Of a stretch of 64,000 nucleotides of DNA, positions 24,101 to 36,100 are shown in pieces. The notes beneath the pieces were generated by a model. The model worked only from the letters and a program-made list of their open reading frames with translations, ran no database searches and was not told the DNA's origin. The stretch comes from Diplolepis rosae (taxonomy: Eukaryota > Arthropoda > Insecta > Hymenoptera > Diplolepididae). The stretch spans positions 62,001 through 126,000 of the forward strand of contig JAPYXD010000275.1 in NCBI GenBank assembly GCA_030998225.1, read 5' to 3'. Numbering within the stretch: the first letter of the stretch is position 1; each line of letters opens with the position of its first letter. A program made the position numbers and the translations under genes.

Positions 24101-27100
24101 AGAAGATATTTGGGATTATAGATTAAAATAGGTCACCGTGTATACCAAATTATTCAGTGTAGAGCAAATTTTGGTTGAAACAACTAAATATTTAATTGAA
24201 TCGACCGATACGTTGGTTGAATATATATGAGCACATAAAATCAATTGATCCAACCAAATTTCGTTAGATTAGCCTAAATTTTCTACGAGCACACGAGCTT
24301 CTATAGATCAAATTAATTACTTTGTCAATAATGTTTTCATCGCTTTTAATGTTGAAGCTTGAAGTTGACAAGGAAACTGATAAAGATACATCTGTATAAA
24401 TTCTAATGTTTTGCCCCTGCAACATATCAAATTTATATCACTATTGAAGTACTGGTGCTATTGTTTATCTGATGGTACTGATACTTCTTAGTTGCAGTCA
24501 AACAAACGGTTTCTATGGTTGAGAAAAACTTGAGCAAAAATTGAAAAAGGACCCCGCAGAATCCTTATGGGAAATGGGTCTCGGCAAATTTTTCTATAAC
24601 TTTGGGAAATGATAGTTCATAATATGTAGAACAAAAGTCTCAATGGGCCGAAAGTCTGAAAGTTCATAGTTTATGTACTACAGATCGTCAAAGTCGAACG
24701 ATTTTACCCATGCGCTGTGTAGCGTGTTGTTCATGTTGGGGTCCATGGGTTCATGGGGCCCATGGAGACTTTTGTTCTACATATTATGAACTATCATTTC
24801 CCAAAGTTATAGAAAAATTGGCCGGGACCCATTTCCCATAAGGATTCTGCGGGATCCTTTATTTCACCATATCCAGGTAAAAATCGAAAAGTTGATATCA
24901 TATTTTATTTATTATCTCTTCTAAAAAAGCGAATAATTGGTTCAAAAATAGATTTTATGCAAAGGGAAAACGTTTTTTCTGTTATTCCGGGAGGGCATGT
25001 AAATGGCCCAAAAGAGAAATATTTAGGTAGGGGATTCTTGCCATCCATGAACGGCAATAAGAAAATAATTGTGGATTACGCCTGTGTTCCCAGATCGTGG
25101 AACCTAGCGGCCCCCATCACTGACCCGTATAGACCCTCACACAAGCAAACACGGCGTGTCGGTGTGTCTCCACTTCCTCGCTTCGATTCCACGCTGTCAG
25201 CTGCTAATCCAAGACCCACAATTATGTTTCTCCCGACTTCGTGTGAAAGAGGCGCAAAGCAGACGACAAATTCAAAATGACAAAATACATAATTTAACAT
25301 ATTACCCTTCTTTTTTAGATATTACTCTAAAACATTCACCTAAAGTGAATTTATGAACATTTTGTAAATGTTTTAGGATGATTTAAACACTTAAAAAATC
25401 ATTGTCTAGTGGAATTTAAAGCCAAAAAATGTTTAAAGTTTGAAAACAAGATATCAATTTCAATATTTTTTATCTTTGTATTTTAACTGCTTCGATTAGA
25501 GAATGATGTGGGGAATATTTTATTTCAAGATATGATAAAACAAGAGATTCAATTTTTGAAAGTAGAGGATTTGAATATTCAAACAAGACATCAATTATAT
25601 CTAAATTTGAAAACGGAATTATACAGGAGGATTTCTCGGGTGTAACGTGACAATGAAAAACATTTCATTCGAATAAAACATTTTGAAGTTTTTAAAATAC
25701 GTAATAATTTTTACATGTGAACTTCATTATATACACGGTGACGCATTTTAATCTAAAATTCCAAATATCTTCTAAAATACTTTATCTACGAAAAAATGGT
25801 TCCAACAAAGGTTGACCGGGACCGAGGGGGACATTTGACTGTACTATCAATTTTGACCTTGAGGTCAATTTTCAAGGTCAAATGCAGGTAGGACCCCTTT
25901 CTTAAAGGAGAACCCTTATTTTTGACTGCGGATTTGAAAAGAGCAAAAAGTTTCACAACAAAAATGACCTGTGGAAAAATGGTTTTTGTGACCTTGAAAG
26001 GGTAAAAAATTAAGGTCAAATGTCTGAAAAACGACCAGATGCCCCTTTCTAAATTGTCTTGGTTTTTCGGGGTAAACAAACGTTCAAGATGCTTTACAAA
26101 AGTCGACGAAATGTTACGGTGTACATCACCTTGACCATCATGACCTTCAGGTCAACTTTCAAGGTGACTTCAAGGTCAAGACGATTTTACTTAGATTGAA
26201 CTCTGTGCCTGGATAAATTTTTTTTGTAGACTTCAGGCTGTGGATTGTTATCACAAATCCCCCCCTCCCCCAAACACACCCAGGCAGTAACAATCATTTC
26301 AGATAAGATGCAAAGATTGTGACTATGTAGTTACAAAAGTGACAATCTTGACAATGTCAATTCTCTGTGACTAGTTACAAAAAAAACACTTTGTCCTTAC
26401 TTTTAGCGATACCCAGAAACAACGGTCTGGACGTAATAAGTTCTGACAAAGTGTCTTTTTCTTATAACTAGTCACAGAGAAGTGACATTGTCAAGAATGT
26501 CACTTTTATAACTACATAGTCACAGTCTTTACATCTTATCCGAAATGATTGTCACTATCTGGGTGTGTTTGGGGGGTGTTGTAATAACATCCACAGCCTG
26601 AAGTCTACAAAAAAAATTTATCCGGACACAGAGTTCAATCTAAGGAAAATCGTCTTGACCTTCAAGTCACCTTGAAAGTTGACCTGAAGGTCATGATGGT
26701 CAAGGTGATGTACACCGTAACATTTCGTCGACTTTTGTAAAGCATCTTGAACGTTTGTTTACCCCGAAAAACCAAGACAATTTAGAAAGGGGCATCTGGT
26801 CGTTTCTCAGACATTTGACCTCAATTTTTTACCCTTTCAAGGTCACAAAAACCATTTTTCCACAGGTCATTTTTGTTGTGAAACTTTTTGCTCTTTTCAA
26901 ATCCGCAGATAAAAATAAGGGTTCTCCTTTAAGAAAGGGGTCTTACCTCCATTTGACCTTGAAAATTGACCTCAAGGTCAAAATTGATAGTACAGTCAAA
27001 TGTCCCCCTCGGTCCCGGTCAACCTTTGTTGGAACCATTTTTTCGTAGATAAAGTATTTTAGAAGATATTTTGAATTTCAGATTAAAATGCGTCACCGTG

Positions 27101-30100
27101 TATATAATGAAGTTCACATGTAAAAATTATTACGTATTTTAAAAACTTCAAAATGTTTTATTCGAATGAAATGTTTTTCAATGTCACCTTACACCCGAGA
27201 AATCCTCCTGTATAATTCCTTTTTCAAATTAAGATATAATTGATGTATTGTTTGAATATTCAAATCCTCTACCTTTAAAAATTGAATCTCATGTTTTATC
27301 ATATCTTGAAATAAAATATTCCCCACATCATTCTCTAATCGAAGCAGTTAAAATACAAAGATAAAAAATATTGAAATTGATATCTTGTTTTCAAACTTTA
27401 AACATTTTTTGGCTTTAAATTCCACTAGACAATGATTTTTTAAGTGTTTAAATCATCCTAAAACATTTACAAAATGTTCATAAATTCACTTTAGGTGAAT
27501 GTTTTAGAGTAATATCTAAAAAAGAAGGGTAATATGTTAAATTATGTATTTTGTCATTTTGAATTTGTCGTCTGCTTCGCGCCTCTTTCACACGAAGTTG
27601 GGAGAAACATAATTGTGGGTCTTGGATTAGCAGCTGACAGCGTGGAATCGAAGCGAGGAAGTGGAGACACACCGACACGCCGTGTTTGCTTGTGTGAGGT
27701 TCTATACGATGATAGGTTCCACGATCTGGGAATACTGGCTAGCGCATACGCGTTGCAGTTTGGAAATGTGTATACAGACGGCGCGCATGCGCGAACTGCT
27801 GCCTGATGTTTCTTGGTTAGAATAGTAACGAACGTAGCGTCAACACGTAGCGTCTTGTCGTCGAAACTGGAAAAAGTAACGTGTCATGCTCCCCATGAAT
27901 GTCGTGAAAAACATGTTCCCTTTGCACAAAGCACGGTCGTATAGACAGGTCTGGCATCTCCCGTGGTAGGGGATGTTCCCTTATCGTGACGAGTAGTAGT
28001 TTCGAAAGTGACCGCTTGGGCAGCGCTGCAATCGAGTAGTTGAAGGAATACCCGTGGTTTACAGACAGCTTTCACAGCTGACTACGTTCTGGGTATATCT
28101 ATATACATACATGCTATGGTGCGGTCATTCGGGCCACTACTCGATACTAGCGCTATTCGTGGCAAAAATATGAAACATTCTGACTACAATAAGGGAACAT
28201 CCCCCACCACGGGAGATGCCAGACCTGTCTATACGACCGTGGCATAAAGTAATGTGTACATCTTGGAGTCAAACTCGTTCTCGAACGAGGACGATGTTTT
28301 CAGTACGAGTTGTAGCCAAGTGAAGTGAAGATACACAATGTACTATTTTTTAATGTACTAGAGAGTTCGATAAGTCCGTAGGATGACAAAGAAAAAACAA
28401 ATTTTTTGGCGAAGATCCTATTTATTCTTCAACACAATCTCCTTTCAGCTCGATACACATAGTCCAAGGATCTTTCAATATTTCGATGCCTCTAGTAATA
28501 CGATTTTCCTAGGCCTCCAAATTAACCATCGGTTTCCCATTTGACCTCTCGATTTGAAGAAAATCTCTGTCCCTGGAGCCATCTCTTCAAGTTTAGAAAC
28601 AGATAAAAGTCGCTGGGAGTCAGATTAAGAGAATGAAGTGGGTGAGAAAGCAATTCGAAGCGAAATTCATTGATATTCGATCGCCATAATTTTTATCGAT
28701 TTGTGAGCTGCTGTTTTTTTGCTTGTTGTTTGATTCTGGTGTGTAGTGGTGAATCCATGTTTCATCAATGGTCTGTAATCGGCATAAAAAATCGCTTGGA
28801 TTACTCTTGAAAATGTCCAAACAATTCTTTGAATCACGAACTCGTCGTTTTCTATCAATTTTTAGCAAACGTGCCACACATTTTGCGGTTAGCGTTCCCA
28901 TGCCCAAATTTTCTGCGTCAATACTACTTGGATTTTGATCATTTTTTTTATATTTTGTTCAGTTCACTATACCTATGAACGGTGTAGCCCAAATTTCAAA
29001 TAGATCCAAACGGAACCGTAGGATCGGCGAGGAATGTCAGGTTAGATCATGGGAGTGAAGCCCGCTTTGGAAGGGGAGAAACACGTCCATGCAAATGTGG
29101 GGGAATCACGTAGCCAATTAAAAATCCCCAAGAAAACCATGGGAGTGAAGCCTGCTTTGGAAGGGTAGAAACACGTCCATGTAAATGTGGGGGAACCACG
29201 CAGCCAATTAAAAATCCCCCAGAAAATAGTTAATCTCGCAGTTCAGAAGTCATAGCTGCTTGTGAAATAATATTAAGTCTGAAGGCAAGGAAATTAATGC
29301 CAAATACTTCAATGAGGCACCAGAGGCGATCAAGTTATGAAATTACAACACCAAATTTACTGCTTAATAGATAGTAATTCAAAGTTTTTCAATTTCAGCA
29401 CCTAATCGCTTTAGATGTATAAAAATTTTATTTTAGAATTTATTCGGGCAAAGGGGCAGGAGGGCAACGGGGGCGCTGAAAGGCTCCATGCAAAAGTGGG
29501 GGATCGCATGCGTTTACCGCCATGTATGTTTCCAGTAATTTACCATTGGGTTTCACCCCCATGGGTTAGATGCTCAACTTTGTGCCCCCACCAATTCCAT
29601 GCCAATGAACCTATTTCAAATTTTTTTCTTCCTTTTCCTCACTATACTGTCCTCTTGAATTTATGATATGCTTTTATTCGAAAACAAACGGTAAGTGTCA
29701 AAATCAGTGTGTAGACGAAGTTAATGGAACATGAGGCAAAAAATAAAACGAGGTTGTAACATGAGTATTGGAGTAAGAAGGAAAAACGTATGACAAATTG
29801 AAGAGGACAGTATAACAAGTAAAAGGAAGAAAAAAGTTTTGAGTTAGGTCCATTGGTATGGAATTGGTGGGCGCACAAAATTGAGCATCTAAATCCTGGC
29901 GTTCCTCGCCGATCCTAGGGTTCCCTTTCGACTTATTTAAGATTTGGCTACACCGTTTGAAAATATAATGTCCTGAACAAAATGAAAAAAAATTATCAAA
30001 ATCCAAGTTGTATTGACCCAGAAAATGCATGTCTACCGTGAGTGTTCGAATTCCGACCCGATTTTTGGTTCAGTACCCTTAATTTCACCAATCCACCCCT

Positions 30101-33100
30101 TACCCACTTGCGTGAATGAAGAAGACTTCCCATAGCATTTATTGAGCCACTGTTTCGTCTGCACGGTGTTTTTCCCCATTAGGAAACAGTGTTTAATCAG
30201 CACACAAAATTCACTTTTTTTCATTTTATTAAAATAAAATCAAAACTTCTTCACTTCTAACGTCTGTAACTTTAAAAGTAAATTATGAAATTGGGTCAAG
30301 TTTTGATAGCTGTCGTCTGGAAGATTATACTTCATGGGAAAAATATGAAAATGTAATTCATGGTGCCATCTCTATGTCATCCTACGGACTTATTGAACTC
30401 CCTAGTATGTACTGGGAAACGAATTTTGTCAGATCAGCGGAAAAAATTGGTTAAAGTAATAAAAGAATGTCAATACGACACAAAGAATCTGATAGACCAA
30501 TTTTATTAACAAGAAAGAATTTGGTTGTTTAATATACAGCAACATTAGTTTGTTGGATATGAATATCTTTTTGGCTCAGAAATTTTTTTTTAAGTATTAT
30601 ATTCAAATCAGTTAAAATTTAAATTAATTTGAGTCATTGATCAAAATTCAGTCAAATTTTGACTGAGTTTGATTAACAAAGCTGTGCATAGTTGCAGTAT
30701 AGAGCCATTAAACCCAAAAAATATTTAAAATATTGCTTCAGGGGTAAAAAAATTAAAATATCATGTTTTCCTACCTCATCCCATCCCACTATTGTAAATC
30801 CGTTTAGCTCTTCTATTTTTTTTCCAGATAAGTAATCTTTGGAAACCAAATCAATATTCGATTTAAGAAGACCTCCATTTGGACAATTTATCTGAAATAT
30901 TTTTAAAGAATATTTTCATGTTATATCAGGAGCTATTAGGTTACAACAAATTCTATGAAAAAGGAGTTAATTCTAGAAAAAACATTTACAAAAAATCTAT
31001 TTTTTTATGTCACCTTTCATTTAAAAAATTTCTGTAATAATTAAGATCATAGAAAAAATTTCTAATCTATGAGGTGATGATGACACCATCAAACTCGAAA
31101 CATTCTAATTTAAATTCTCCTCTGATTAAAAGTACTTATTGTATCATTTTTCAATATTATGCTAATAAAATTTGATGCAACTATTTTTAGTTTAAAGCAT
31201 TAAATGCCGTGTAGAACTTACGTTTATAACTACCAAATTAGACTTTATTTCTTTTCTTTTATGTCTACGTTCTTCTACCATTTTTGAAATGTCACAAATA
31301 GTAGGATTTTTTTCATTGGGGATACTTCTAATCACAACTTTGAGGTTAGTGTAATCATTGATATGCTTCTTTAGAAGGGTTAGGTCAGCAGTGGCGAGTT
31401 TATCGTTTATAATAGTCGCACCAGTGAAGAAATTACCATCTTTTGTCACAAAACCCAAGCGTTCTGCGTATATGTATTTATTAAGTATATTAATGTAACT
31501 TTTTTTATCAGTGCTTTTAATAGGTTCAGTGTTCGAGGTTTGAACAGTTTCCAGCTTTTTCTCAGGATCTGCCAAAATACATATAAAAGAAAATGTAAAT
31601 ATAAATTTAATTACATGTGACCTAAAATAATATACTATTTGTCAAATATAAGGGGAGAAGAATATCTTAAAATTTCCTGATTTTCGAATACATGTTTATT
31701 TAATGTACTATTCAGTTTTATCCTGAAAAACATGGATTTATATGTATGAGAAAAGCTCACAAGCGCGTCCCGAACTGAGCTTGACTTTTTCGCGCCGGGG
31801 CCGGTCAGGGCTCAAGAATACTTGAACTATAGAGAATCCCCAAAAATTTTGATTACTCAGCTAGATTTGAAAACCTGGAACTCGGGCACTTAAGGAAGTA
31901 CCGTCGCCACTACGCTAGTCAATCATACACACTCTCTCATTTGATTCGGCGAGTAGGTAGATCGCGGTGTGCCCACTCCTATAGGCTAAGTGGCGAAAGA
32001 AAAATAGTAATTGCTACGTCCCCTAGTCGCCGCTAGTATGTCATCGAAATGAACCTCGTGAGGAGTCGACATGTTGTCACTTGTCTGCATGTTTTAATTG
32101 ATTAAAATTCATAGCGATTTCAAGTGATTTTAGTGAAATCCGATCTATAAAGTTCTAATACCTAGTGTGCCAACAATTGCAGTGCTTTACTGTTTGCCCT
32201 CCAAATTAAAATAGTTGTAGCTGCAAATCGGGTAAGTCACCAATAACTTTTGTTTTGAATCTAAAGTAAAACTCATAAAGGCCTGTTTTCTTGTTTTGTG
32301 TATACAAATTCATTACGTATTATCAGATTGCAAAACCCGGTAAGAAAGCTTGCATTAAAAAGTATTTTTGTCCTGCAGTTTTAAATCCGCATTTAAGTGT
32401 CGATAAAGATAAAACTCAAGTCCCCTTCAAAGCTCATTTAAGCCATGCAAAGTAACCTCAAATATAATAAAATCCAAATTTTTCCTTTTTCGCATGGGAT
32501 GGCAAAAATTTTGCGCCCTTCATTACTGGATCTGAAGTGGAGGGGGGATGGGTAGTTTTCATGCAATCTAGTTCCTGCTACGTCCCCTAGATGTCACTGA
32601 TATAAATTCATTCGCCCCGCCACCATCTGTAAGTACCCCTTCAAAATACATGGGAGTGGGTACACCGTGAGGCAGAGGTAGCTACGTCGCGACCCGCAGG
32701 AGTGGGTATCGGGAGACTTGATCTCTTATAGCAGACGAACGCCCAACTTGTATGCAGGCTTATTTGAGCTGCGTGGAAATGTGAGTTTGTAAACTAAAAT
32801 ACTTTTATTCATATTACTTTGTACGATCTGTATATATGTTAATAAATGCATCATATGTAATCTTTGAAATTTTTATTATATAGAGAAACAACTCACTATT
32901 TATTATTAACTATTTTCTTAATATTTCTAAATCCAGAAAATCTTCATTTGCGTATATACGCCGCACGTGGAATTTCAAATAAAATGCGCGCCTAACCTAT
33001 TTTGTGACGTTGCCACATCTACTGAGTCAATGGCCGTCTTCTGTTGCTAAACGTCATTTTTAATATTTCATCGCCCATTTCCTATCATCACACATATTTA

Positions 33101-36100
33101 ATCAATACCTACAGGGTCTGAAGATGCTCTGCGGATATCCAATTTATATTTTCTCTCTTTTGTTTAAATCTGCACGGTAGTTTTTTTACAGTTTGAGGAT
33201 AACTGTGCTGGAAACTCGATTTCCCAAAAGACAACGTGTTAAATAAGTAATAACTAAAATGCTTATAACTTTTCTCATACGTACCCTGGCCTTACAAAAT
33301 AATTTTTGAGTTACTTTTATACCTATATGAATCGATATATTCAATTTCATTAATATCGTTACGGTATTTAATTAATGACGGTACTACCTTAAAGTATGTC
33401 GGGTAATCGAATTTTTTTGGGTTTTCGAAATTTTTGAGTGCTTGAAGAGTTTTAGGCTCTCAAAAAAGTTCGGGTAGCCAAAAAATTTTTAATACACAGT
33501 CAAATATTTATTGCAATTTATAAATTCTGGGGCATAGGTATAAACGAGTCCATAAACATGTTCGAGATCCCGAAATTTTTGGGCAGCCAAACTTTTTTAA
33601 GAACTCGAAATTTTTGGGTACCCAAATCTCTCAGAAAAGCCGCAATTTTCGGGTATCCTAGTTTTCCTGAGATCCCAGAAATTATCGAGCTTTTCAAATT
33701 AGTTGGCTCGTCTCCACTTGGAGTATGGAGTGTTAAAAGCTCGTCTCGGACCGGTCGGTTTGCGTACACAATCAATTACCACACTCAGAAAAAAGGTTCG
33801 GTTAAATTTACTAAAGCTAATCGGTTAAAAAACTTCATGTTAAAATGATTAAACTTAGAGTTAATTTCACCAAAAAAATTGTTTACTTATTATGGTTACA
33901 AAATTCTGGTTTTGTATATCCTGGTATTATTGGGCACTTGAATTAATTTTTTGGGTTTTTTGTTTGCTCAAAAGAGCGTTTATTTTAAACCAAAATAAAG
34001 AAACATATTATTTCGCCACTTTTCTGGTAATTTACGGATTCCGTTGAGGAAAAACGCTTCAACTTTTGAGGCTATCCACGAATCGACCCATTTTTTGATG
34101 TCCTCAAAAGACTGGAAACGCTTCTCGGCCAGGGCATGAGACACCAACCGAAACACATAGTAGTTGGACGGCGCGATGTTAGGAGAGTGTAGCAGGTGGG
34201 GTAACATTTCCCAATCAAGCCTTTCAAGGTACGTTCTCACCACATCACAATTCGCCTTTTAATGTCTCTCGGTTTCAGCTGGTACGGCACCCAATGTCCT
34301 TGTCTTTGGATGACACCCATCGCCTTTAAATGCTTGGAAACGGTTGAGACATCAGAATTGAGTTCGTCGGCCATCATTTCAAGCATTACACACGTATCTT
34401 AATCGAGAAAAGCCTCTAGATCTGTGTCCTCAAATTTTTTTGGCTGCCCAGGACGCTCTTTGTCCTAGAGGTTGAAATCTCCACTTCTGTATCGTCGAAA
34501 CCAATTTTCAACAGTCTAAACGGTTGGAGTACGTATGCCTCTACAAGCAAACGATGATATGCAGCTGCTGATTCTTTGAATGAAAGCAGAAAAGCATAGC
34601 TTCCCGCAAATTACGCTTTGCGGCTCGAATTCCGGCATAATTGAAGCTCAAAAATAATATGTTTTTCACACTTAAACGGAATGACAAATACTGTCAAAAC
34701 AAGCTCAAGAATGGTGCTTTGATGTGAAGCTGCTTGCAATTTGTTCCGATGTTCAAACATACTTATTGCGCCATCTTTTAGAAATATCAAGAAATTAATT
34801 CAAATACCTGATATTATTCCAATTAATGTTACAGGAAAATATAGTGAGAATAGTTTCAAGATACGTCGTTGGCAACGTCACTGTCTACACAATATAACAC
34901 ACTGACTGAGTCATTGTGAAGGTGGCGTGGTGGGGGCTGTCCCTCAAGAGTTAAAATGCTGAGGCTTGTATACATGTTGATACCGGTCCCCTATTAGTTA
35001 TGTTTTGTATTAGGCCGTTTTCAAAAACAAGTAAAAACGAGAATAAGGTAGAGTCCAAAGAAATCTTAAACATCTCGCGTCTTGTCTTGAATTATTTTTA
35101 CAAAGTTTCAAATAAATGGAGGATAAAGTGTACACGGAAAAAATTTGTCGCTTAAAAAGTCATCGACTTTGTGCAATACTCGTGGATAGGTTGGAGAGTC
35201 GACTAAATATTATGAACCTACTTATTGAAGAATATGATAGATAATCGCTGAAAATGTATAACGTAAATTCGAAAGTTTAATTGACAGTCGCGGAAAATTT
35301 AAAACACCGTGGGTTTTATTTTCTCTAAACCAGGCATCGAAAATCTAAGTTACAGTGGAAGAAAATTATTATAATATTATTTTCTGTGATATGATCCTGC
35401 ACTTATAAAGGGTTTTCCAATAGGGACATAACAATTTTATCTTTGAATAAAACACAGAAATATTTGAGAAATTGAGTTCAAATTTATTGTGGATGTAGTG
35501 CAGACATTACATTTTATAAATGAAATTCGATATCGGTCATATGACCACCACGAGCCCGTTTACAGCGGTCGATTCTTTGGACCCAATTTCCCAACACTCT
35601 GGCACACATTTCGACCGGAACATTGGCAATTTCGCGTTGGATGTTGTTTTTGAGGACGTCTAAAGTTGCTGGCTTGTTGGCATAGACCAGTGACTTGATA
35701 TGGCCCCATGAAAATAAATCCAATGGCGTTAGATCGCATGAACGAGGCGGCCATTTGACCCGACCATTTCTCGAGATAACACGTTCACTGAATTTGCCTT
35801 TCGCATAATACGCAACAGTGTCGTTTGAGCGATGCCCAATTCTTGAGAACGACGTGGAATCGACTGATTTGGCTCATTTTGAAACGATGCACTTATGGCT
35901 GCGATTATTTCTTCGCTTCGAGCAATACTACGTCTTTTTGGCACCGGAACGTCCAATAGCGTTAATTTGGACTCGAATTTATTCACTATAGCACGCACAG
36001 CCTGTCGGGTGGGACGATTATTACGGCCGAAAATTGGAGTACGCGCTTTTAAAGTTGCGACCACCGACTCAGAATTTCGGTAGTAATTTTTAATAATTTC

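Larger units (their letters stand above)
22373..24140 (+). mobile_element. DD41D-related transposon with about 480-bp inverted repeats
   Basis: 1768 bp flanked by TA; unit 1 keeps the empty site near 1581. TIRs begin CACGGTGACCCATTTTAATC and run 22373-22857 and 23660-24140. They contain repeated GACCTTGA(G/A)GTCAA-type words. The centre holds a transposase fragment. Confidence 0.8.

Noticed and set aside
24957..27806. Pairs of matching open frames at 24957-25356 and 27478-27806
   Set aside because: They are the two arms of the hAT-like palindrome read in both directions; no transposase or host motif.
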